From positions 124,001 through 188,000 of the forward strand of contig NZ_JALJZX010000002.1 of the NCBI RefSeq assembly GCF_024171485.1: DNA of 64,000 bases, written 5' to 3'. The DNA is from Chryseobacterium sp. HSC-36S06. Its GTDB lineage: Bacteria > Bacteroidota > Bacteroidia > Flavobacteriales > Weeksellaceae. Below the pieces are notes generated by a model, which was given only the letters and a program-made list of their open reading frames with translations, was not told the DNA's origin and searched no databases. Made by a program: the position numbers and the translations under genes. Of the stretch, positions 1-7,212 are shown piece by piece (the stretch's first letter is position 1; each line of letters opens with the position of its first letter).

Positions 1-84
1 AGATTTGCAGAAGGTCTGCTTAAAAACATTCCAACGGCGAATTATCACAATATTTTCAAAAACGGAGTAGATAACTTTAAATAA
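1..84 (+). CDS. C-terminal fragment of an unidentified protein
   Basis: Frame 1 is open from the window edge to a TAA at 82-84 and encodes 27 residues ending VDNFK. The gene begins outside the window. The tail pattern (NIP...IFKNGVDNF) loosely resembles the end of amidohydrolase-type metal hydrolases (NIP...I..NA..LF), but 27 residues are too few to assign a family. It is followed by a 137-bp AT-rich gap that carries the satD regulatory region, so it is probably not cotranscribed with satD. Confidence 0.45.
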   Translation, partial: RFAEGLLKNIPTANYHNIFKNGVDNFK

Positions 85-133
85 GCTTTTTAGCTAATAA
101 ATTAAATTATAAGGTTTTTAAATAATAATCTGA

Positions 134-157
134 TTTATAAGTGTATTTCCTTATAAA
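134..157. promoter_or_regulatory. palindrome 1 upstream of satD (candidate operator)
   Basis: Perfect inverted repeat TTTATAAG-N8-CTTATAAA. A second copy with the same 8-bp spacer lies at 192-214, 58 bp centre to centre. The downstream protein has a C-terminal helix-turn-helix, so autoregulation is a reasonable inference. No regulator is proven. Confidence 0.55.
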
Positions 158-191
158 CAAGATATATTAGCTATTTAACTTATATTTTTAG

Positions 192-214
192 TTTATAAGT
201 ATAATTGCTTATAT
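192..214. promoter_or_regulatory. palindrome 2 overlapping the satD promoter
   Basis: TTTATAAG-N8-CTTATAT, the same arms and spacer as the copy at 134-157 with one mismatch at the outer end. Its right arm overlaps the candidate -7 box at 210-217, so a protein bound here would be expected to block RNA polymerase. Confidence 0.55.
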
Positions 215-217
215 TTG
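210..217 (+). promoter_or_regulatory. candidate -7 box (TATATTTG) of satD
   Basis: Matches the Bacteroidota primary-sigma -7 consensus TAnnTTTG. Only four bases separate it from the ATG at 222, so the transcript would start at or within a few bases of the start codon and be essentially leaderless. Confidence 0.55.
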
Positions 218-221
218 TAAA

Positions 222-827
222 ATGATTGCCATTATAACCGGGGATATTATCAATTCTCAAAAAACTGATTCTGAACTGTGGCTTCCTAAACTGAAAAACC
301 TTTTAGGAAGCTGGTCAGCAACACCGGAAAACTGGGAAGTGTACCGGGGGGATGAGTTTCAGGTAAAATGTAGTGTTGATGAGGTTTTTCGGAAATGTTT
401 AGTTATAAAATCTTTAATCAGAACTTTCGAAAATTTAGACGTAAGACTGGCGATCGGAATCGGAAACGAAGTTTTTTTATCTGAAAAAATAACCGAATCA
501 AACGGTTCTGCGTATGTAAATTCCGGAAGACTTTTAAACGACATCAAAGCAGAAGGAAAAACTTTAGCGATTAAAACAGAAAACGATAAGGTGAACCGCG
601 ATCTCAATATCCTTTTTAAATGGGCTTCCATCGATTTTGATAACTGGACCGTAGCAAACGCAGAAATAATTCACCGGTTGCTCACCAACTCTGAACTCAC
701 CCAGGATGAACTGGCGAAAGTTTTTAATATTACCCAATCATCAGTCAGTCAAAGGGTTAAACGTTCTAATTATGATCTTATTCAGGAAACGGACCAGTAT
801 TTCAGAAAAAAAATAACAGAACTGTAA
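222..827 (+). CDS. SatD family protein with C-terminal helix-turn-helix
   Basis: The 201-residue protein matches the SatD family, named after satD of the streptococcal secretion-and-acid-tolerance locus; its biochemical role is not established. The N-terminal 130 residues begin with the family hallmark IAIITGDIINS. The last 55 residues form a helix-turn-helix (LTQDELAKVFNITQSSVSQR, about 162-181) of the kind that binds DNA. The ATG follows a TATATTTG box directly. The stop overlaps the next ATG (TAATG), so translation is likely coupled to the DUF3307 gene. Two identical palindromes upstream suggest the protein represses its own operon; this is inference. Confidence 0.8.
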   Translation: MIAIITGDIINSQKTDSELWLPKLKNLLGSWSATPENWEVYRGDEFQVKCSVDEVFRKCLVIKSLIRTFENLDVRLAIGIGNEVFLSEKITESNGSAYVNSGRLLNDIKAEGKTLAIKTENDKVNRDLNILFKWASIDFDNWTVANAEIIHRLLTNSELTQDELAKVFNITQSSVSQRVKRSNYDLIQETDQYFRKKITEL

Positions 828-1528
828 TGATTTTTGTCCCACTCATATTAGCGCATCTCTTGGGAGATTTTCTTCTCCAGCCAAATTCATGGGTGGCTGA
901 TAAAGAGAAAAAAAAGCTTGGAAGTGTCTATCTGTACATACATGTATTGATTCACATGGCCTTGGTAATGATTTTTCTATGGGATCTTAATCTTTGGTGG
1001 ATTGTGGCAATTATTGGAATTACGCATTTCATAATCGACGGAATGAAGCTTCTGTTTCAGACTTCAAAAACCAAAAGAACCTGGTTTTTTGTGGATCAGC
1101 TGCTGCATGTTGGCGTAATATCCGTATTAGCAGTGATTTATTTTCCTTATTTCAGATGGGAAGATTTCTTCAATCCGGAAAATTTAAAACTGCTTACTGC
1201 CGTTGTATTCTTAACCGTTCCGTCTTCAATATTAATTAAAACTTTAATTTCGATCTGGACGCCGGTGACTGTTGAACACAGCAAATTACAGACTGATTCT
1301 CTCGTCAATGCAGGAAAATATATCGGTATTTTAGAACGGCTTTTGGTTTTTGTATTTATCCTCGTCAACCATTGGGAAGGTGTTGGTTTTATGATTGCAG
1401 CAAAATCGGTTTTCAGGTTCAGTGATTTGGCAGAAGCAAAGCAGCGTAAACTCACAGAATATGTTTTGATCGGAACATTGCTGAGTTTTGGAATTGCTGT
1501 AATTACAGGAATTTTAGTGAAAATTTAA
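827..1528 (+). CDS. DUF3307 family integral membrane protein
   Basis: A hydrophobic 233-residue protein with about six membrane segments. The N-terminus (LAHLLGDFLLQP, then a conserved H-x-x-x-H region at HVLIH and the THFIIDGMK motif around 65) is typical of DUF3307. Function is unknown; the conserved His/Asp residues in the membrane part could bind a metal or act catalytically, but that is speculation. The start codon overlaps the satD stop by one base, so the two form a translationally coupled pair. The SatD plus DUF3307 pairing suggests an HTH-containing cytoplasmic partner controlling or serving a membrane protein. Confidence 0.75.
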   Translation: MIFVPLILAHLLGDFLLQPNSWVADKEKKKLGSVYLYIHVLIHMALVMIFLWDLNLWWIVAIIGITHFIIDGMKLLFQTSKTKRTWFFVDQLLHVGVISVLAVIYFPYFRWEDFFNPENLKLLTAVVFLTVPSSILIKTLISIWTPVTVEHSKLQTDSLVNAGKYIGILERLLVFVFILVNHWEGVGFMIAAKSVFRFSDLAEAKQRKLTEYVLIGTLLSFGIAVITGILVKI

Positions 1529-1567
1529 GTGAAAAGAATAAAAAATAATATCAAATAAAAAGTAAAA

Positions 1568-2287
1568 ATGACAAAAGGAGCAATGCTTTATGAAGGAAAA
1601 GCAAAACAGGTCTTCGCAACGGATCATCCGGATGAAGTGATTGTACGTTTCAAAGATGACGCAACCGCTTTCAACGCACAGAAAAGAGGAAGTGTAGATT
1701 TGAAAGGCGAAATGAATAACGCCATCACGACGCTTATTTTCGAATATTTAAATGAAAAAGGAATCCCTACACATTTCATTAAAAAACTCCATGAAAGAGA
1801 ACAGCTGGTGAGAAAAGTACATATTATTCCGTTAGAAATGGTAGTCAGAAATTACTCCGCCGGAAGTATGGCGCAAAGACTTGGTGTCGAGGAAGGCATT
1901 AAATCGCCGGTAACCATTTTTGATATCTGCTACAAAAAAGATGAATTGGGTGACCCGTTAATCAACGATCATCATGCCGTTTTTCTTGGCGCTGCGACTT
2001 ATGATGAACTCGATGAAATGTACGAGCTTACTTCCGATATCAATGATATCTTGATCGATCTCTTCGATAAAATGAATATCATACTCGTCGATTTCAAAAT
2101 AGAATTAGGGAAAACATCCGACGGCGAAATTATTCTGGCTGACGAAATTTCACCAGATACGTGCAGACTTTGGGACAAAGACACCATGAAAAAACTCGAT
2201 AAAGACCGTTTCAGAAGAGATTTAGGCGGTGTTACCGAAGCTTATGTCGAAATCTACGAACGCTTGAAAAAAGTACTGAACAAATAA
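1568..2287 (+). CDS. purC: phosphoribosylaminoimidazole-succinocarboxamide synthase (SAICAR synthetase)
   Basis: PurC joins CAIR and aspartate using ATP to form SAICAR, the eighth step of IMP synthesis, in the cytoplasm. At 239 residues it has normal single-domain length. Recognisable parts are the N-terminal [10 protein letters not shown] (7-16), the substrate-binding stretch VPLEMVVRN-like [13 protein letters not shown] near 95-107, and [12 protein letters not shown] near 192-203. It starts 39 bp after the DUF3307 stop and is followed 23 bp later by purF, so purC and purF are very probably one transcript. Confidence 0.95.
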   Translation: MTKGAMLYEGKAKQVFATDHPDEVIVRFKDDATAFNAQKRGSVDLKGEMNNAITTLIFEYLNEKGIPTHFIKKLHEREQLVRKVHIIPLEMVVRNYSAGSMAQRLGVEEGIKSPVTIFDICYKKDELGDPLINDHHAVFLGAATYDELDEMYELTSDINDILIDLFDKMNIILVDFKIELGKTSDGEIILADEISPDTCRLWDKDTMKKLDKDRFRRDLGGVTEAYVEIYERLKKVLNK

Positions 2288-2310
2288 TTTTTTTTGGAGA
2301 ATAGTAAAAA

Positions 2311-3801
2311 ATGAAAGATTTACAGCAACACAGAAAAGATTATTTAAACCAGTTTAAAGAAAGAACCTACGGAAGAAATTTGCTGAAAACTGAGGATGTT
2401 TTCGATGCTCCATCAGAAGAGTGCGGGATTTTCGGGATGTATTCCGATACTGATCTGGATACATTTTCCCTTTCCCAGTTCGGTCTTTTTGCTTTGCAGC
2501 ACCGCGGTCAGGAAGCGTGCGGAATTTCTGTGATGAAAAACGGAAAGATTTTCAATATTAAGGATGAAGGCTTGGTGCTTGATGTCTATAAAAACATCCG
2601 CGAACCCGAAACTTTTATGGGAAATTCAGCAATTGGACACACCAGATATACGACCGCAGGGGATAAGAAGAAATACAATTTTCAACCCTTTTTTGCCAAG
2701 AACGAATACGATCAGATCATTCTTTCCATCGCCCATAACGGAAATTTAACTAATGCCGACGAACTCAAAAAAGAACTCGAGGCAGAAGGTGTTGTTTTCA
2801 AAGCAACTTCGGATTCGGAAGTGATTTTAAGGCTGATTCAGAAAAACCTTGATTTAGGTTTACGAGGAGCCATAAAAGCAACCATGGAAAAAATTGAAGG
2901 CGCATATTCAGTGGTTGGAATGACGAGAAATAAATTCTTTGCTTTCCGTGATTTTCACGGAATCCGTCCTCTGGTTTTAGGAGCAATTGATGAAAAAACT
3001 TTTGTCGCGGCTTCAGAATCTGTGGCGTTGGATGCAGTTGGTGCGCAATATGTGCGGGATATTTTACCCGGGGAGATTGTTTATACCAGCGAAAATGAAA
3101 AAGGCCTGAAATCGTTTTTAGTTAAAGAAAACTGCGAAAACAGGATCTGCGCTTTCGAATATATTTATTTCGCCAGACCCGATTCCACTTTGGAAGGGAT
3201 CAATGTACACGAAATCCGCGAAAAATCCGGAATGAAAATCTGGGAGCAGGCTCCCGTGGAAGCTGATATTGTCATTGGTGTTCCCGATTCGGGAGTTCCG
3301 GCAGCGATTGGTTTTTCCATTGCGTCAGGTATTCCTTTCCGGCCGGTTCTGATTAAAAACAGATATATCGGAAGAAGTTTTATTGTCCCGACTCAGGAAA
3401 TGAGGGAAAGGATCGTCAACTTAAAACTTAATCCGATTGTTTCAGAAATAAAAGGGAAAAGAGTAGTGATCATCGATGACTCTATCGTTCGGGGAACAAC
3501 TTCGAAGCGTTTGGTTAAAATTCTGAAAGAAGCCGGGGTGAAGGAAATTCATTTCAGAAGCGTTTCACCGCCCATTATCGCGCCGTGTTATCTGGGCATC
3601 GATACACCTTCAAAAAAAGATTTAATCTCGGCTAATATGACCGTTGAAGAATTGAGGGATTATCTTGGCGTTGATTCACTCGAATTTTTAAGTATGGATA
3701 ATCTCAAAGTTATTTTGGGAAGCTCCAGCCACTGTTTTGGCTGTTTCACAGAAGTGTACCCCGTTCCCGCGGGCCCAAGCCCTGACTATACAGATGAATA
3801 A
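2311..3801 (+). CDS. purF: amidophosphoribosyltransferase (glutamine PRPP amidotransferase)
   Basis: PurF makes 5-phosphoribosylamine from PRPP and glutamine, the committed step of purine synthesis. An N-terminal propeptide of about 37 residues precedes the catalytic Cys38 (SEECGIFG), which should be exposed by self-cleavage. The Ntn-type glutaminase domain covers about 38-270. The phosphoribosyltransferase domain has the PRPP loop VVIIDDSIVRGTT near 385-397. The C-terminal SSHCFGCFTEVYP pair of cysteines, plus separate Cys residues upstream, indicates the Bacillus-like 4Fe-4S type of PurF. A strong terminator overlaps the end of the gene. Confidence 0.95.
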   Translation: MKDLQQHRKDYLNQFKERTYGRNLLKTEDVFDAPSEECGIFGMYSDTDLDTFSLSQFGLFALQHRGQEACGISVMKNGKIFNIKDEGLVLDVYKNIREPETFMGNSAIGHTRYTTAGDKKKYNFQPFFAKNEYDQIILSIAHNGNLTNADELKKELEAEGVVFKATSDSEVILRLIQKNLDLGLRGAIKATMEKIEGAYSVVGMTRNKFFAFRDFHGIRPLVLGAIDEKTFVAASESVALDAVGAQYVRDILPGEIVYTSENEKGLKSFLVKENCENRICAFEYIYFARPDSTLEGINVHEIREKSGMKIWEQAPVEADIVIGVPDSGVPAAIGFSIASGIPFRPVLIKNRYIGRSFIVPTQEMRERIVNLKLNPIVSEIKGKRVVIIDDSIVRGTTSKRLVKILKEAGVKEIHFRSVSPPIIAPCYLGIDTPSKKDLISANMTVEELRDYLGVDSLEFLSMDNLKVILGSSSHCFGCFTEVYPVPAGPSPDYTDE

Positions 3802-3833
3802 AAAAAGGCTGAGAAATTCTCAGCCTTTTTTTT
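3801..3833. terminator. bidirectional terminator between purF and the barrel gene
   Basis: GGCTGAG/CTCAGCC stem with an A-run before and a T-run after, so it can stop transcription from both convergent genes. Confidence 0.9.
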
Positions 3834-3847
3834 CATCCTAAGTGTTG

Positions 3848-4456
3848 TTAGAATTTGTAAGCCAAACCAACCTGGAATACGTTGTTTTTTACAGAATCGT
3901 CGCTTCCGTTGTTATCGCTGTTATAGATGTCTGTGAATCCTGCAACATATCTTGCAGTTAAACCGATGTTAGGTGTAAAATAATAACCTGCACCTAAACC
4001 AACACCTAAGTTAAAAGTGTTTAACTGATCTTTGTAATCACCGGTTTCCGTAATGGTATTATTATCAGTTTCGTTGGTAAACTTGTTTTTAGCGTTTACC
4101 ATTAAACCAAATTCAGGACCTGCTTCAAGGTAGAAAGATGGTGTCGCGTTATACTGGAACATCACAGGAAGAGTTACATAATCTAAATGTCTTGATCTTG
4201 CATATGTAGTTCCTGCAATCGTTTGGTCATATTTGTCACCCATTTGTGAGTAAAGTAATTCGGGCTGGATGCTGAAGTTTTCAGCAATTGGAGCATTCAT
4301 GAATAAACCTGCGTTAAAACCGATCTTAGAACCTTGATCGCTTAACTGCGAATCTGAAGATAATGAAGAAACGTTCATTCCACCTTTAATACCAAACTGT
4401 TGTGCGAATGTCAATGAACTCATTGCGATAGCTGCACCTAAAAATAACTTTTTCAT
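3848..4456 (-). CDS. outer membrane beta-barrel protein (PorT-like family)
   Basis: A 202-residue secreted protein: signal peptide about 1-18 (MKKLFLGAAIAMSSLTFA, cleavage after AFAQ-like FAQ), then alternating beta-strand sequence, ending in the aromatic YKF typical of outer membrane barrels. The order QFGIKGGMN, FNAGLF, IQPELLYSQMG and LEAGPEFG fits the beta-barrel family PF13568. The cargo or ligand cannot be told from sequence. It is monocistronic, convergent with purF and followed by a 306-bp non-coding region on its upstream side. Confidence 0.8.
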   Translation of the reverse strand: MKKLFLGAAIAMSSLTFAQQFGIKGGMNVSSLSSDSQLSDQGSKIGFNAGLFMNAPIAENFSIQPELLYSQMGDKYDQTIAGTTYARSRHLDYVTLPVMFQYNATPSFYLEAGPEFGLMVNAKNKFTNETDNNTITETGDYKDQLNTFNLGVGLGAGYYFTPNIGLTARYVAGFTDIYNSDNNGSDDSVKNNVFQVGLAYKF

Positions 4457-4762
4457 AATTTTTAAATTTTAATTAATTTTTTGTGAATTTGACAATCTTA
4501 ATTTAATGCTGCTCTAGAATCCTTATCAGAAAAACTTTGCAACTTAAAAAGGCTTATCAATTCGCGTTTTTAATTTTGTTTTACGATTGGTTATTCGCAA
4601 ACCCTGTGCCAAAAGCAAATTAAAATATTAAAAACTAAACAGTAGTTTAATAGTGGTGAGATGTAAGTTATTGATTTGTAAATGTTTATTTATGATAAAT
4701 TTTACTGCTAAAGAAAAAAGCGTTGTCGGATACTATGATATAAATAATATTTTAAACAGTAT
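4457..4762. other. 306-bp intergenic region between the barrel gene and aroB
   Basis: AT-rich and non-coding on both strands as far as I can see. It must hold the minus-strand promoter of the barrel gene and the 3' end of the aroB transcript, but I found no exact TAnnTTTG box on the minus strand and no convincing terminator hairpin. The closest box is TAAGTTG near 4540. No RNA gene is recognisable. Confidence 0.5.
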
Positions 4763-5803
4763 TTAATTTAAATTTTGATAATAATTCAAAGCCGAAATAA
4801 TTTGTTCGTTCGACATTTCGCTGTCAAAAGTACATTCCCCAATGCTTTTTAAAAGGGAGAAACTTATTTTCCCGCTTGAGTTCTTTTTATCATTCATCAT
4901 CAGCGCTACAATTCTTTCATCCGTAAACTGACTGATGGCTATATATGGATAAAATTTCCTGATATTTCCGATAATTTCTTCAGCTTTGTCGTTGCTGATG
5001 TTGCCCGCCAGAAAAGACAGATAGGTCTCGCAAATCATTCCGAGTGCTACAGCTTCACCATGGGGTATGGGCTTTCCCTGCTGCAGAAAAAGACTTTCCA
5101 ATGCATGACCTACAGTATGCCCGAAATTAAGCGTTTTTCTGATATTCTGCTCTTTGAAATCCTGTTCTGTAATGGTCTGTTTAATCCGCATTGAGTTTTC
5201 AATAAGTGGAAATATGCTTTCTGCACTCAGATTTTCAAGTGATGTTAAATCGTTCCAGTGAGTTTGGTCTGCAATTAAACCGTGCTTGAGCATTTCTGCA
5301 AATCCGCTTCGCAATTCAACATAAGGTACGGTTTTCAAGAAATTTGGGAAGACAAATATTTCCTCAGGCTCTGCAAAAGTTCCTATAATATTCTTTAGGA
5401 AATGATGGTCAATACCTGTTTTCCCGCCAATAGAAGCATCGCACATCCCCAAAAGTGTTGTTGGGATGTTGACAAATTTAATTCCCCTTTTATAAGTTGA
5501 TGCCACGAATCCGCCCAAGTCGGTAATGACTCCCCCGCCCAGATTAATCATCAAAGATTTGCGGTCGACTTCAAATTCTGATAAAATCTCCCAGAGTTGA
5601 GAAGCTGTCTCAATTGTTTTTAAATCTTCTCCTGGTTCAATTTCAATAATTTCAAAGGGGATTTCAGTCTCCAGATTTCGCAGAAGTACGGGCAGGCAAT
5701 ATTCATGGGTGTTTTCATCAACCAGAATAATGATTTTGGTGGGTTTTAAATCCGTTATAAAAAGGTTGAGCTGCGAAAAATCCTGGTCTAAAACTGATAT
5801 CAT
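4763..5803 (-). CDS. aroB: 3-dehydroquinate synthase
   Basis: AroB converts DAHP to 3-dehydroquinate, step two of the shikimate pathway, using NAD+ and a divalent metal. The 346-residue protein shows the NAD loop LGGGVITDLGGFVAS near 88-102, the substrate region IPTTLLGMCDASIGGKTGI near 114-132, and metal-ligand histidines in LNFGHTVGHALE and IPHGEAV around 225-255. It is divergent from the proline dehydrogenase gene, with 88 bp between starts, and has its own TAnnTTTG promoter on the minus strand. Confidence 0.95.
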   Translation of the reverse strand: MISVLDQDFSQLNLFITDLKPTKIIILVDENTHEYCLPVLLRNLETEIPFEIIEIEPGEDLKTIETASQLWEILSEFEVDRKSLMINLGGGVITDLGGFVASTYKRGIKFVNIPTTLLGMCDASIGGKTGIDHHFLKNIIGTFAEPEEIFVFPNFLKTVPYVELRSGFAEMLKHGLIADQTHWNDLTSLENLSAESIFPLIENSMRIKQTITEQDFKEQNIRKTLNFGHTVGHALESLFLQQGKPIPHGEAVALGMICETYLSFLAGNISNDKAEEIIGNIRKFYPYIAISQFTDERIVALMMNDKKNSSGKISFSLLKSIGECTFDSEMSNEQIISALNYYQNLN

Positions 5804-5819
5804 TTCATGAAATTTGTCA

Positions 5820-5872
5820 CAAAATTAAACTTTAAATTCGTTTTTTCAATTCATATAGTATCGTTAAATTTG
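5820..5872. promoter_or_regulatory. divergent promoters of aroB and proline dehydrogenase
   Basis: On the minus strand TAATTTTG (5820-5827) has an ATTG 19 bp further upstream and lies 16 bp before the aroB ATG. On the plus strand TAAATTTG (5865-5872) lies 19 bp before the ATG at 5892. Both match the Bacteroidota -7 consensus. Confidence 0.55.
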
Positions 5873-5891
5873 CTCTAATTTAAAATTACCC

Positions 5892-7061
5892 ATGAGCATT
5901 TTCAATAATACCCAAATTGCCTTTGCAGACAAGACCGACGCTCAACTCCGCAAGGCGTACTGGATGTTTAAAGCTATAGAGCAGCCCGTTGTTACAAAGT
6001 TTGGCATCTCGGTTCTTAACTTTACCGTAGAGAAAAATTTTCCTTTTGTGACCGGAGTTGTTAAACAAACTTTGTTTGAGCAGTTTTGTGGCGGCGAAAC
6101 CCGTGAGCAAAGCATGAAAGTAGTAAAGCAGATGTTCAAGCGGCATGTAGGAAGTATATTTGATTATGCCATTGAAGGAAAAGCTGAAGAAAGTGTTTTT
6201 GATGAAACCTGCGAAGAAATTAAACAAAACATAAAATTCGCAGAAGGTAATCCGGCGATTCCGTTTGTAGTTTTTAAGCCCACGGGTTTTGGAAGAATTG
6301 AAATATACGAGGAAGTCGGTAAAAAAGTAGAATTAACGACCTCTCAGAAAGAAGAATGGGCAAGAGTGGTGAAGAGATATGAGGAAGTTTGCCAGATGGC
6401 ATTCGACCGCAATGTGGTTCTGATGATTGATGCAGAAGACAGCTGGATGCAGGATGCGACCGATGATTTGGTGAATGAAATGATGGAGAAATTCAACAAA
6501 GAGAAAGCTATTATCTGGAATACCATCCAGATGTACCGCACCGGAAGAATGGAATATCTTGCTCAGGATTTAGAACGAGCCAGAACAAAAAACTATTTCT
6601 TAGGTTACAAATTTGTTCGCGGCGCTTATATGGAAAAAGAGCGCGAACGTGCAGCTGCAATGAATTATCCGGATCCTATTCAGCCTACAAAACAGGCCTC
6701 AGATGATAATTATAATGCCGCGATCGATTTCGTATTGAATAATTTAGACCGCGTTTCAGCGTTTTTTGGAACCCATAATGAGAAGTCTACTGAACTTGTA
6801 ATGGATAAAATGCGGGCAATGGGATTACCAAATGATCATCCTCAGATTCATTTTGGTCAGCTTTACGGAATGAGCGACAATATCACCTATTTTCTTGGCG
6901 CAGAAAAATACAATGTCTGCAAATATCTTCCTTATGGCCCGGTGAAAGATGTGGTTCCTTATTTAACAAGACGTGCGCAGGAAAACACTTCTGTGGCCGG
7001 ACAAACAGGTCGCGAACTTGGCCTCATCGATAAAGAACTGAACAGAAGAAAGGCAAAATAA
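5892..7061 (+). CDS. proline dehydrogenase
   Basis: A 389-residue FAD-dependent PRODH that oxidises proline to pyrroline-5-carboxylate, feeding glutamate and the quinone pool. It is monofunctional: no aldehyde dehydrogenase domain follows. The TIM-barrel signature is visible in VLMIDAEDSW (about 172-181), YKFVRGAYMEKERERA (about 236-251), FGTHNEKS near 296, and the C-terminal LPYGPVKDVVPYLTRRAQEN near 346-365, which carries the substrate-carboxylate arginine pair. It is transcribed alone from a TAAATTTG promoter and followed by hairpins at 7102-7150. Confidence 0.9.
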   Translation: MSIFNNTQIAFADKTDAQLRKAYWMFKAIEQPVVTKFGISVLNFTVEKNFPFVTGVVKQTLFEQFCGGETREQSMKVVKQMFKRHVGSIFDYAIEGKAEESVFDETCEEIKQNIKFAEGNPAIPFVVFKPTGFGRIEIYEEVGKKVELTTSQKEEWARVVKRYEEVCQMAFDRNVVLMIDAEDSWMQDATDDLVNEMMEKFNKEKAIIWNTIQMYRTGRMEYLAQDLERARTKNYFLGYKFVRGAYMEKERERAAAMNYPDPIQPTKQASDDNYNAAIDFVLNNLDRVSAFFGTHNEKSTELVMDKMRAMGLPNDHPQIHFGQLYGMSDNITYFLGAEKYNVCKYLPYGPVKDVVPYLTRRAQENTSVAGQTGRELGLIDKELNRRKAK

Positions 7062-7101
7062 TAAAAGCAATTCTTCTAAAATCATTATAAAAATCTTTTT
7101 G

Positions 7102-7150
7102 AACGGGCTTTAGCCCGTTTTTTATTGAAGTAAATTCATTGGCTTTAGCC
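7102..7150. repeat. two hairpins sharing the core GGCTTTAGCC; first acts as terminator
   Basis: AACGGGCTTTAGCCCGTT (7102-7119) is followed by a T-run and fits a terminator for the proline dehydrogenase gene. A second hairpin with the same 10-bp core GGCTTTAGCC starts at 7141, 35 bp after the first core (7106), and has no T-run. Confidence 0.7.
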
Positions 7151-7161
7151 AAAATAAAATC

Positions 7162-7169
7162 TAAATTTG
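7162..7169 (+). promoter_or_regulatory. candidate -7 box (TAAATTTG) of priA
   Basis: Exact TAnnTTTG match 43 bp before the TTG start at 7213. Confidence 0.5.
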
Positions 7170-7212
7170 TAATTCGCTCAAACACTTCTCACATAAAATC
7201 AGTTTACCAGCT

